A stretch of 64,000 nucleotides of DNA. It comes from Sandaracinus amylolyticus (lineage in GTDB: Bacteria > Myxococcota_A > Polyangia > Polyangiales > Sandaracinaceae). How positions within the stretch are numbered: position 1 is the stretch's first letter; each line of letters starts with the position of its first letter. A model generated the notes under the pieces. It did not search any database and was not told the origin of the DNA. It saw only the letters and a list, made by a program, of their open reading frames with translations. The stretch is from positions 8,060,001 through 8,124,000 of the forward strand of contig NZ_CP070225.1 of assembly GCF_021631985.1 (NCBI RefSeq), read 5' to 3'. This document shows, one piece after another, positions 1-7,840 of the stretch. Made by a program: the position numbers and the translations under genes.

Positions 1-283
1 TCGCCTGCGGCTCGAAGGGCATGAACAGCATCGCGAGCTGATCGAAGATCACGGGTGCCCCGCTGAGATCGACGAACGCGATCGCGTCCTCGGGCGCGCC
101 GGGCACCACCGGGAGCGGCAGCACCATCGCGAGCTCTTGCTTGGTGCGGAGGTGCATCGAGTACGCGAGCGTCTGCACCTCGCCGTCGCAGCGCGCGAAG
201 ATGCGCGTCCCCGAGACCTTCACCGGCGGCGCGAGGAGCGACGCGAAGAGGCCCGTCGAGCGGCGCGCCGAGAACATGCACAT
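1..283 (-). CDS. Conserved hypothetical protein, 3' end outside window
   Basis: The gene runs off the left edge; about 94 N-terminal residues are visible, starting MCMFSARRST. An internal stretch reads VSGTRIFARCDGEVQTL, followed by a segment rich in MVLPLPVVPGAPEDAIAFVDLSG. This resembles a bacterial family of unknown function whose members begin with a short Cys-containing segment; no catalytic motif is visible. An alternative ATG lies two codons downstream. It begins 10 bases after the stop of the secreted protein at 293-868 on the same strand, so the two are probably co-transcribed. Function unknown. Confidence 0.6.
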   Translation of the reverse strand, partial: MCMFSARRSTGLFASLLAPPVKVSGTRIFARCDGEVQTLAYSMHLRTKQELAMVLPLPVVPGAPEDAIAFVDLSGAPVIFDQLAMLFMPFEPQA

Positions 284-292
284 GCGCACATC

Positions 293-868
293 TTAGCGGC
301 GCGGCGCGAGCCGCACGTAGGGCGAGCGCTCGGCGCTGGCGTCGACCACGGCGCGCACGTCGCCGTCCGGTGCGAGCACCATCGGCGCGCGCAGGTACGC
401 GGGCGCCGGATCCCTCCACGGAAGACCGGCGTGCGGGGTCGCGACCGCGCATCGCAGGACGGCGCGCGACCGCTCCGCGATGCGCTCGGTCGTCCGGTCG
501 CAGCGCCAGTCGAGCCCGTCGTCGAACGCGATCGTGATCCCGTCCGCATCGCGCGCCCGCACGCGTCCTTCGTGCACGCGATCGACGGCGAGGTGCCGCG
601 ACGTCTCGTCACTCGGCCCGCCCGGAGGGATCATCGTCGTGTGGGTGCGATCGAGCGTCCCGCGCACCCGCAGTCGCGCCCGACCGTCGCGCGCGAGCGA
701 GAGCACCGCGTCGAGCTCGTAACGCAGCACCGCGACCTGCGCGACGCCGCGATCGTGGATCGTGAACGTCAGCTCGACCTGCCCCGCGTGATCGCGCGAC
801 TGCGCCGCTGCCACGGCGACGACGAGCCACGTCGCGAGCACCACCGCGGTCCGAGCGCGCATCGTCAT
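293..868 (-). CDS. Secreted hypothetical protein
   Basis: A 191-residue protein with an N-terminal signal peptide (MTMRARTAVVLATW, then a hydrophobic stretch ending AAAQS). The mature part has a beta-rich look ([29 protein letters not shown]) and two cysteines in CDRTTERIAERSRAVLRC. I recognise no family. The start at 868 was chosen because AGGAAGG precedes it by about nine bases and it opens directly into the signal peptide; the frame stays open 18 codons further upstream to an ATG at 922. It is divergent from the ArsR-type gene at 934, and a palindromic site (907-930) lies between them. Confidence 0.6.
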   Translation of the reverse strand: MTMRARTAVVLATWLVVAVAAAQSRDHAGQVELTFTIHDRGVAQVAVLRYELDAVLSLARDGRARLRVRGTLDRTHTTMIPPGGPSDETSRHLAVDRVHEGRVRARDADGITIAFDDGLDWRCDRTTERIAERSRAVLRCAVATPHAGLPWRDPAPAYLRAPMVLAPDGDVRAVVDASAERSPYVRLAPRR

Positions 869-906
869 CCGACCGGCCCTTCCTGCGCGAGCTTGGTTGA
901 CCGACG

Positions 907-930
907 ACACGTGCACGGACATACACGTGT
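907..930. promoter_or_regulatory. Inverted repeat ACACGTG-N10-CACGTGT, candidate operator
   Basis: Two perfect 7-base arms (907-913 and 924-930) are separated by 10 bases in the 65-bp gap between the divergent genes at 868 (-) and 934 (+). Arm spacing of 17 bases centre to centre puts both half-sites nearly on one face of the helix. ArsR-type repressors usually bind inverted repeats overlapping their own promoter, so this is a reasonable autoregulatory operator. That is inference from position; no footprint exists here. Confidence 0.45.
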
Positions 931-933
931 AAC

Positions 934-1311
934 GTGAAACGACCTCCGGCGCTCACCGAGCGCGAGCGCGCCGCCCTCGCCCTGACCGACGCCCTCGACC
1001 CGCGCCTGCTCACCGCGCTCGCCGAGCCGGTGCGCCTCGAGATCGTGAAGTCCCTGCTGCTGCGCGGCCCCGCCGACGCCACCGCGATCGCCGCGCCACT
1101 GCCGGTCGATCGCTCGGTGGTGTCGCGTCACCTCAAGATTCTCCTCGATTCCGGGATGATCACGGTGCGCAAGGAAGGCCGCCGCCGCATCTACGAGCTC
1201 GACGGCCCGACCCTGGTCGCCCGCTTCGACGACATCGCGGCCCGAACGCGCTCCGTCGTCGCGCTGTGCTGCCCGTCTCCCACCGCAGCCCTCCGGCGCG
1301 CGTCAGACTGA
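934..1311 (+). CDS. ArsR-family winged-helix transcriptional regulator
   Basis: A 125-residue protein. Residues about 24-85 form the winged helix: LTALAEPVRLEIVKSLLL, then the recognition helix VDRSVVSRHLKILLDSGMI and the wing VRKEGRRRIYELD. This is the ArsR/SmtB fold. The usual metal-binding ELCVCDL motif is missing from helix 3. A CC pair occurs near the C-terminus (ALCCPSP), so metal sensing cannot be excluded but is not shown. Start is GTG with no clear Shine-Dalgarno, so the message may be leaderless. It probably controls the divergent secreted protein through the repeat at 907-930. Confidence 0.8.
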   Translation: MKRPPALTERERAALALTDALDPRLLTALAEPVRLEIVKSLLLRGPADATAIAAPLPVDRSVVSRHLKILLDSGMITVRKEGRRRIYELDGPTLVARFDDIAARTRSVVALCCPSPTAALRRASD

Positions 1312-1635
1312 TCGGCATCCGTGCACCGTCGTGCACGCGACATCGCGGAGGCGCGCCAGAGGCGAACGCGGGCGCCGAGCACGACGGCGCCCGCCGCGAT
1401 CGCGTCGTGTTCCGTCGCTGAGCCGACGTCGTCCTGCGTCCCGCCCGCGCCCACGATCGCGCACGCGCCCCGACGGGTGATCGCGGCGCGAGAACCCAAT
1501 CATCACGCGGGCCACCACGAGGGCGGAGTCGTCGATCGTGCTCGGCGCGCACCGACGTCGGTCTCGCGCGCCTGGGCGCTTACGCGGGATACCCCTGACG
1601 TGCGCTGCTCCAGCTTCGCGGTAGAACGCGGCCCC
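1312..1635. other. Intergenic stretch without a supportable gene
   Basis: About 324 bases between the ArsR-type gene and the VKOR-DsbA gene. Open frames exist on both strands because of the GC content, but none has a start with a ribosome-binding site or recognisable protein features. A short inverted repeat built on GTGCAC occurs at about 1321-1336. The promoter of the redox operon presumably lies at its right end. Confidence 0.5.
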
Positions 1636-3123
1636 ATGACGCAAAGGGTTCTCGCCGCGATCGTCGCGGTCGCGGCCGCGCTGGGGTTCGCCTTCGCCGC
1701 GGTCTCGACATCCGACTTCGTCGCGCACCTCGATCGTCAGGTCCACGGCATCCACTGCTCGTTCCTGCCCGGCGTCGGCGCGGCCGACGTGAGCGGGACG
1801 ACGGGATGCCACGTGACGCTGATGAGCCCGTACTCGTCGGTCATGCGCGAGAGCGTGTGGGGCGGCATCCCGATCTCGCTGCCCGCGATGGCGGTGTTCG
1901 CGTACCTGGTGTTCTTCCCGCTCGCGCTGATCGCGCTGCGGCGCACCGGGGATCGACGCGCGACGGGCTTCCTGCTCGCGGCGACGACCCTGCCGCTGCT
2001 CGCGTCGATCGTGATGGGCTGGATCTCGCTCACCGAGCTCGACGCGGCGTGCAAGCTCTGCATCGGCATCTACACCACGAGCACCATCGCGTTCTTCGCG
2101 GCGCTCGCGCTCTTCGTCGTCGCGGTGCGCAGCCCGGCGTCGGCGAGCGCGACCTCGACGCGCGGCGGCGACTTCGAGCGGCTGGGCCCGGCCCCGCGCA
2201 TCGCCGCGCGCGGCAAGCGCCTCGACGGCGGTGGGTACGCGCCCGAGCAGACGATCCCGGCCGACGAGACGGTGCGCGATCCGGTCGCGCTCGGTCACGC
2301 GCCCACGATCGACGTCGCGTCCGCCGAGGAGGTCGCGGGCCAGCCGCGCCGTCTCGCGACCGCGAGCGAGATGGATCGCCGCGGCGCGCCCGATCGCCGG
2401 TTCGGCAACACGCCGTCGCGCGCGTCCAACGACGCGCCGGTCGGCTGGGGCGTGCTCGGCGCGGCGTTCGGGCTCGGCGTGCTCTTCGTCGTGCTCCCGG
2501 TCGTCGCGTACGCGGCGAACGCGCCCGACTTCGATCACTACCTCGGCGCGTGCGGCACGCTGCCCTCGCCCGCCGATCCCCATCGCGTGCTCGTGCCGCT
2601 GGGCCCCCAGACCCGCCCGCTCGCGGTCACCGAGGTGCTCGATCCGCTGTGCCCCGCGTGCCGCGGCTTCGAGCAGCGCTTCAGCGGGCTCGAGAGCGCG
2701 TCGCAGGTGTCGCGTCGCGCGCTGCTCTTCCCGCTCGACAGCGAGTGCAACTGGATGGTCGATCGTCCGATCCACCCCGGCGCCTGCGCGATCTCCGAGG
2801 CGATCCTCTGCGCCGGTGAAGGCGCCGACGAGGTGCTCGCCTGGTCGTTCGAGGAGCAGGAGGCGATCCGCACCGCGACCACCAGCGATCCCGGCGCGGC
2901 CGCGCGCATGGCGAGCGCACGCTTCCCCGCGCTCGCGCGGTGCATCGGCTCGCCCGAGGTCCGCGCGCGCCTCAACCGCGCGCTGCGCTGGGCCGTCGCG
3001 AACCAGCTGCCGGTGCTCACGCCGCAGGTCTACGTGGGCGACACGCGCATCTGCGACGCCGACACCGACCTCGGGCTCGACTGGACGCTGGCCCGCCTTC
3101 TCGAGAGGAGCGCGTCGCGATGA
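1636..3123 (+). CDS. VKOR-DsbA fusion, disulfide-bond-forming membrane protein
   Basis: A 495-residue two-domain protein. The N-terminal part (about 1-165) is a vitamin K epoxide reductase-type membrane domain with several hydrophobic helices, loop cysteines C41 and C58, and the quinone-proximal CKLC at C139-C142. After a charged linker (about 170-275) and another membrane segment (about 280-300) comes a DsbA-like thioredoxin domain with CPAC at C339-C342 and further cysteines. Such fusions oxidise periplasmic proteins and pass electrons to quinones. The ATG at 1636 opens straight into the first membrane helix; the frame stays open upstream, but there it lacks membrane character. Its stop overlaps the next start (ATGA). 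Confidence 0.88.
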   Translation: MTQRVLAAIVAVAAALGFAFAAVSTSDFVAHLDRQVHGIHCSFLPGVGAADVSGTTGCHVTLMSPYSSVMRESVWGGIPISLPAMAVFAYLVFFPLALIALRRTGDRRATGFLLAATTLPLLASIVMGWISLTELDAACKLCIGIYTTSTIAFFAALALFVVAVRSPASASATSTRGGDFERLGPAPRIAARGKRLDGGGYAPEQTIPADETVRDPVALGHAPTIDVASAEEVAGQPRRLATASEMDRRGAPDRRFGNTPSRASNDAPVGWGVLGAAFGLGVLFVVLPVVAYAANAPDFDHYLGACGTLPSPADPHRVLVPLGPQTRPLAVTEVLDPLCPACRGFEQRFSGLESASQVSRRALLFPLDSECNWMVDRPIHPGACAISEAILCAGEGADEVLAWSFEEQEAIRTATTSDPGAAARMASARFPALARCIGSPEVRARLNRALRWAVANQLPVLTPQVYVGDTRICDADTDLGLDWTLARLLERSASR

Positions 3124-3830
3124 CGAACACGATGCGATGGTCCTTCGCGGGCGCGCTCGCGCTCATCCTCCTGCTCACGCCGGTGCTGCTCGCGACGTCG
3201 TGGCAGGGCAGCGCGAGCGCGCGTCTCGAGGAGAGCGAGGCCGCCGAGGCGGGCCGCGAGGCCCCCGCGGTCGCGACCGCGTCCGAGGCCGACGAGTCGT
3301 ACTGCACGCCCGAGCTGCGTCAGATCCTGCGCCGCGTGCTCACGAGCTGCGGCCTGATCGGCGGCAGCGGTCGTGGCTGCCAGCCGGTCGAGGCGCGCAG
3401 CGTCGCGACGATGCGCGGCGACGACTTCAACGCGCTCTTCCTCCCGATGCAGGAGCGTGGAGGGATCCTCCAGTTCGAGCGCGCGGAAGCGATGCTCGAC
3501 GCGAGCGACACCGCGCTGATCGATCGCGTCTTCGCGGATCGTCGCGGCGCGTCGTACTTCTTCGTCGTCGCGCGCGCGTCGCCCGAGGGCTCGGTCGAGC
3601 GCAACCGCGAGCTCTCGCGCGAGCGCGCCGAGGCCGTGATGTCGCACCTCCGCACGACGTTCAACGACCCCGAGCTCGATCGCCAGGTCGGCCTGCTCTG
3701 GCTCGGCGAGGAGTACGCGCAGCTCGAGACGAACTTCTGCGAGTGGCAGCGCAGCGGCGGCGCGGAGGAGTGCCGCCCCGAGGATCTCAACCGGAGCGCG
3801 TTCGTCGCATGGATCGATTGCGTGCTGTGA
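3120..3830 (+). CDS. Membrane-anchored OmpA-like domain protein
   Basis: A 236-residue protein with one N-terminal hydrophobic segment (about 8-27) that is either an anchor or a signal peptide. Residues about 142-180 (ARASPEGSVERNRELSRERA) match the peptidoglycan-binding helix region of OmpA C-terminal domains, where the pattern is G..D..G....N..LS..RA..V. It has six cysteines (C62, C77, C87, C207, C218, C234), which suits a substrate of the disulfide machinery encoded on either side. ATG 3120 overlaps the preceding stop and its own stop overlaps the possible ATG of the next gene, so translation is probably coupled. Confidence 0.65.
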   Translation: MTNTMRWSFAGALALILLLTPVLLATSWQGSASARLEESEAAEAGREAPAVATASEADESYCTPELRQILRRVLTSCGLIGGSGRGCQPVEARSVATMRGDDFNALFLPMQERGGILQFERAEAMLDASDTALIDRVFADRRGASYFFVVARASPEGSVERNRELSRERAEAVMSHLRTTFNDPELDRQVGLLWLGEEYAQLETNFCEWQRSGGAEECRPEDLNRSAFVAWIDCVL

Positions 3831-4411
3831 TGATCTCGGCCGCCCTCGCGGCCGCGGGGTGTGGGGGAGAAGAAGCGACGATCACGCCGGAGGGAGCGGC
3901 GCCCGTCGCTCCATCGCGCGTGGAGGCGGTGGCGGCGCGCGACGACGATCCGGCGCGTCGCTTCTGCGACGTGTCGGCGGCAGTGGGCGAAGGACGCGAG
4001 CTCGCGCTCCCGCCGCTCGAGGGCCCGAGCGCGCCGACGAGCGGATGGCGGTGGATCAACGTGTGGGCGACGTGGTGCGCGCCGTGTGTCGAGGAGCTGC
4101 CGCGCATCGTCGCGTGGCGCGCGCGGCTCGCGGAGGAAGGCACGCCGATCGAGCCGTACTTCGTGTCGGTCGACGGGAGCGCCGAGGACGTCGCGACGTG
4201 GCGCGGGGCGCACCCCGACGCGCCGGAGTCGGCGCGGATGACCGACCCGGCCGGGCTCTCGCCGTTCTTCGCATCGCTCGGGCTCGACGCGGCGACGTCG
4301 ATCCCGATCCACGCGCTGGTCGATCCGACCGGCCACGTGCGCTGCGTGCGCGCGGGCGCGGTCGCGGAGCGCGACTACGCGACGGTGCGGGCGATCCTCA
4401 GGACGCGCTGA
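3809..4411 (+). CDS. TlpA/ResA-like thioredoxin-fold lipoprotein
   Basis: A 200-residue protein. An N-terminal basic region (MDRLR) and short hydrophobic stretch end in a lipobox-like AAAGC with C18 as the likely lipidated cysteine. The thioredoxin motif WCAPC lies at 89-93 (C90, C93) in INVWATWCAPCVEELP, typical of TlpA/ResA reductases. A cis-proline-like IPIHALVDPTGHV follows. Start 3809 was chosen because it supplies the positive n-region; an in-frame ATG at 3830 overlaps the preceding stop as TGATG and is the alternative. As third gene of the VKOR-DsbA operon it probably acts as a periplasm-facing reductase or isomerase. Confidence 0.78.
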   Translation: MDRLRAVMISAALAAAGCGGEEATITPEGAAPVAPSRVEAVAARDDDPARRFCDVSAAVGEGRELALPPLEGPSAPTSGWRWINVWATWCAPCVEELPRIVAWRARLAEEGTPIEPYFVSVDGSAEDVATWRGAHPDAPESARMTDPAGLSPFFASLGLDAATSIPIHALVDPTGHVRCVRAGAVAERDYATVRAILRTR

Positions 4412-4632
4412 AGGCGCTGGCGAGCACTCCAGCTGGACACGCGCTGCGCCGCGCTGTCACGAGAGTGCGGCGTGCAGGCAGCGCCGCGCGTGCTACCAGC
4501 GGGTCGCGCGCGCCCATCTCGCGGCACGCCGAGTGCTGAGCGGCGCGGCGCGTGCGCGGTCGGGGCAGCGCGTGGATCGCGCACGAACGCGTGTGTCTCA
4601 CGCACGTGAGCAAGCGCGGGTAGGAGATCCCG

Positions 4633-6546
4633 GTGAGGCTGGAACGAGATTGCGGCGGTCGCGCCGAGCGCCGTACGCTGGGCATCGTGTCTCGGCGGTG
4701 GTGTCGCTGGCTCGTCGTGCTCGCCTCGATCGTCGCGGGCTGCGAAGAGAGCGCGGCGCTCACGATCGATCTGCGCACCGATCTCGCTCCAGGCATCGAG
4801 TTCGTGCGGGTGCGCGCCGAGCACTCGACGCACCCCTTCGACGACGACGGCGACGGGGTGCGCAGCGTCGAGCAGCTCGCATCGTCGAGCACCGACTACG
4901 TGCACCGCGGCGGGCGCGTCGCCGAGCTTGACGGATTGCGGCCCGGCGCGTCGTACGTGCGGGTCAGCCTGATCGACGCGCAGGGACGCGTGGTCGTCGA
5001 TCGCATCACGACGGTCGACGTGCGACGGCGCGTCTCGATGGTGGTCGTGATCACGCGCGCGTGCCGCGGCGTGGTGTGCCCGGGGCCGAGCGACGGGCCC
5101 GAGGCCACGACGTGCATCGCGGGGCGCTGCGTGCCGCCCGACTGCTCGCCGGAGAACCCGGGCGCGTGCGGCGAGCCCTCGTGCACGACCGACGAGGAGT
5201 GCCGCCCCGACGCCGAGTGCGCGGTCGGGCTCTGCCTCGATCGCGAGTGCTTCTACGTCGGTGTCGACGAGCGCTGCGCGACCGACCAGTGGTGCGGTCC
5301 CGACGTCGGATGCCTGGTGCGCCCCGGCCTCGAGAGCGACGGAGGCATGCCCGACGCGCGCGCCTGCGCGACGAACGAGACCGCCTGCGACGACGGTGAG
5401 GACGAGGACTGCGACGACCTCGTCGACTGCGCCGATCCCGACTGCCTCGCGGTCACCTGCGACGACGGCAGCGCGTGCACCAGCGACGACGCGTGCACCA
5501 GCGACGGCACGTGCGATGGCACGTCGATCGAGTGCGACGACGGCGAGGTGTGCACCGCCGACTCGTGCGATCCGTCGACCGGCTGCGCGCACGATCCGGT
5601 CGAGGGCGGCTGCGACGACGGCAGCGCGTGCACCGAGAGCGACACCTGCGTCGAGGGCGCGTGCGTCGGCACCGCGATCACGTGCGACGACGGCAACGTC
5701 TGCACCGACGACGCGTGCGATCCCGCGACCGGCTGCACCCAGACCGCGAACACCGCGCCCTGCGACGACACGTTCTTCTGCAACGGCACCGACCGCTGCG
5801 CGGGCAGCACCTGCTCGATGCACACGTCGGCGCCCTGCGCGCAGTTCTGCAACGAGACCACCGAGCGCTGCGATCAGTGCGCGGCCGACGCCGACTGCGG
5901 CGCGGTGACGTTCGGTGCGTGGAGCGCGTGCGGCAGCTTCGCCAACAGCTGCGACGAGAGCGGCACCCGCACGCGCTCGGTGCTCACGCCGCGCTGCATG
6001 ACCGGCATGTGCACGGTGGTGACGACGACCGAGACCGGCTCGTGCACCCGCGACACCGACGGCACGACCTGCGGCACGACGACGACCGGCACCTGCGGTT
6101 ACTCCGACGCCTGCGACGAGTCGGGATCGCAGACCGTGACCACCCGACGCTGCGTCGCCGGCACCTGCACCGCGAGCTCGACCTCGCAAGCGTGCGGCGG
6201 GCGCGACACCGACGGCGATCTCTGCGGCTCGCGCCGCACCCGCGATCGCTGCTGCGCTGGCGCGTGTCGCGACATCTGGTCCGACGAGGCGAACTGCGGC
6301 GGCTGCGGTCTGCGCTGCGCGAGCGGCCTGACGTGCCGCACGATCTCGAGCGGCGCGACGTCGGGTGACGGCGCGGCCTGCTTCGAGTGCACCGCGACGT
6401 CGCAGTGCGGCAACGGAACGAGCCGCAACTGTTGGTCGGTCGCGACCGGCGGATACGGATACTGCCAGTGCTTGACCGACTCGGGCTGCGCGTCGGGTGA
6501 GCGCTGCTTCACCGGCTCGGGCTCGAACTACTGCTACTACCCGTGA
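4633..6546 (+). CDS. Cysteine-rich secreted lipoprotein
   Basis: A 637-residue protein with a lipoprotein signal (WLVVLASIVAGCEES) and a beta-rich N-terminal region (about 40-145). After that comes a cysteine-rich region with tandem repeats of the type C-D-D-G-x-x-C-T-x-D-x-C (for example DDGNVCTDDACDPATGC), like myxobacterial surface proteins of unknown role. GTG 4633 has AGGAG six bases upstream. GTG 4687 would give a shorter, more typical signal peptide but lacks a ribosome-binding site. The stop overlaps the next ATG (TGATG), the first of four coupled genes ending in the kinase. Confidence 0.7.
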   Translation: MRLERDCGGRAERRTLGIVSRRWCRWLVVLASIVAGCEESAALTIDLRTDLAPGIEFVRVRAEHSTHPFDDDGDGVRSVEQLASSSTDYVHRGGRVAELDGLRPGASYVRVSLIDAQGRVVVDRITTVDVRRRVSMVVVITRACRGVVCPGPSDGPEATTCIAGRCVPPDCSPENPGACGEPSCTTDEECRPDAECAVGLCLDRECFYVGVDERCATDQWCGPDVGCLVRPGLESDGGMPDARACATNETACDDGEDEDCDDLVDCADPDCLAVTCDDGSACTSDDACTSDGTCDGTSIECDDGEVCTADSCDPSTGCAHDPVEGGCDDGSACTESDTCVEGACVGTAITCDDGNVCTDDACDPATGCTQTANTAPCDDTFFCNGTDRCAGSTCSMHTSAPCAQFCNETTERCDQCAADADCGAVTFGAWSACGSFANSCDESGTRTRSVLTPRCMTGMCTVVTTTETGSCTRDTDGTTCGTTTTGTCGYSDACDESGSQTVTTRRCVAGTCTASSTSQACGGRDTDGDLCGSRRTRDRCCAGACRDIWSDEANCGGCGLRCASGLTCRTISSGATSGDGAACFECTATSQCGNGTSRNCWSVATGGYGYCQCLTDSGCASGERCFTGSGSNYCYYP

Positions 6547-7277
6547 TGCTTCGCGCCTTCGCTTCGTGGCTCTTCGTCGTCGCGCTGCTCGCACCCTCGC
6601 TCACACGAGCGCAGGCGCGCGAGCTCTCGCCCGCCGAGGTCGAAGAGGCGCGCGCGCTCTTCGTCGCGGGCTCGGCCGCGGTCGAGAGCGGACGCTGGGC
6701 GGACGCGGTGAGCAGCTTCGAGCGCGCCTACGAGCTCACCGGCGCGCCCTCGGCGCTCTACAACCTCGGGCTCGCGCTGCGCGCCCTCGGCCGTCATCGC
6801 GAGGCGCGCGACGCGTTCGATCGCCTGCTCACCGCCCACACCCTCGACGACGAAGATCTGCGCCGCGAGGTCTCGCAGATGCGCGGCGAAGAAGCGGCGC
6901 GCGTCGCGGTGCTCGAGCTCGTCGGGCTCGATCCCGATGCGCGCCACGCGATCCGGTTCGACGGTCGCGACCTCGCCGACGACGGCGCGCGCCCGCTCGA
7001 CGTCGAGACCGACGCGGGCAGCCACACGCTGATCGCCGAGCGCGAGGGGTTCCGCCCGTTCGTGTGGGAAGGCCAGCTCGCCGACGGAGAGCGACGCTCG
7101 GTGCGCGCGATGTTCGAGCCGGTCGCGACTGCGGGCGCGAGCGACGACACCGCGCTGCACGTGGTGCTCGTGGTCTCCGCGATCGCCGCGGTCGCGGCGG
7201 GCGGCGCGGTCCTCGGGTACGTGCTCTACGAGGACGCGCAGGTGCGCCCGCTCTACGACCAGCGGGTGGAGCCGTGA
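6546..7277 (+). CDS. Secreted TPR protein with C-terminal membrane anchor
   Basis: A 243-residue protein: signal peptide (1-23, ending TRAQA), tetratricopeptide-like helices at about 28-100 (EEARALFVAGSAAVESGRW, YNLGLALRALGRH), a PEGA-like beta region (about 120-185, with GSHTLIAEREGFRPF) and one transmembrane helix near 202-227. TPR plus PEGA-like proteins of this layout are common in myxobacterial envelope and kinase gene clusters; specific roles are mostly unknown. Start overlaps the preceding stop, and its stop overlaps the next GTG. Confidence 0.68.
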   Translation: MLRAFASWLFVVALLAPSLTRAQARELSPAEVEEARALFVAGSAAVESGRWADAVSSFERAYELTGAPSALYNLGLALRALGRHREARDAFDRLLTAHTLDDEDLRREVSQMRGEEAARVAVLELVGLDPDARHAIRFDGRDLADDGARPLDVETDAGSHTLIAEREGFRPFVWEGQLADGERRSVRAMFEPVATAGASDDTALHVVLVVSAIAAVAAGGAVLGYVLYEDAQVRPLYDQRVEP

Positions 7278-7840
7278 CGCGCGTCGCGATGCTCGCGCTG
7301 CTGCTCGCGGGGTGCGCCGAGACCGGCGTGCTCGAGCTGCAGCTCATGCTCCCGTCCAAGCCCGCGACCGACACCGAGCCGCTCTTCGCGCAGGTGCAGA
7401 TCCGTCGCGCGTCGGATCACCCGTTCGACGTCGCGTGGGAGGGCGCCGACGTCGCGGCGGTCGAGCTCGGCGCCGAGCCGGTGCGCTCGCAGATCAGCGT
7501 GGTCGGCCGCGACCCCGAGCTCGATCTGCACGTGAAGGTGCGCTTCTGCCGCGCGCCTTCGTGCGACGCGCTCGACGACGGGATCGCGCCCGAGCTCTGG
7601 TTCGAGATCGAGCGCCCCTTCCACGTCGGGCGCCGCACCGCGTGGGCGACCTGCATCGAGTCGGTGCCGAGCGCGCAGCCGACCACCTCGACCGTCGTCG
7701 ATCGCTGCGACGTGCACGGCTGCACCAGCGGCGCCGCGGCGACCTACTGCGACGGCGCGGGCGCACATTTCTGCGAGATCGAGACGATCGACGAGCCCCC
7801 GCGCGACCTGCGCTGCGTCGACGGCGTGGCGGACTACTGA
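7274..7840 (+). CDS. Hypothetical lipoprotein
   Basis: A 188-residue protein with a compact lipoprotein signal (MTRVAMLALLLAGCAETG, C14 likely lipidated). The rest is beta-rich with paired cysteines (FCRAPSC, CDVHGC, FCEIE). No family recognised. The GTG start overlaps the TPR gene stop (GTGA) and its own stop overlaps the kinase ATG, so it belongs to the same translationally coupled set. It shares a region resembling VQIRRASDHPFDV with the N-terminal domain of the cysteine-rich lipoprotein at 4633 (VRAEHSTHPFDD), which suggests a shared domain, though only by eye. Confidence 0.62.
   Translation: MTRVAMLALLLAGCAETGVLELQLMLPSKPATDTEPLFAQVQIRRASDHPFDVAWEGADVAAVELGAEPVRSQISVVGRDPELDLHVKVRFCRAPSCDALDDGIAPELWFEIERPFHVGRRTAWATCIESVPSAQPTTSTVVDRCDVHGCTSGAAATYCDGAGAHFCEIETIDEPPRDLRCVDGVADY

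Noticed and set aside
1303-2775. Long minus-strand frames opposite the VKOR-DsbA gene
   Set aside because: It is Arg-rich and charged throughout, as expected for the antisense frame of a GC-rich gene. The plus strand has clear membrane helices and cysteine motifs.
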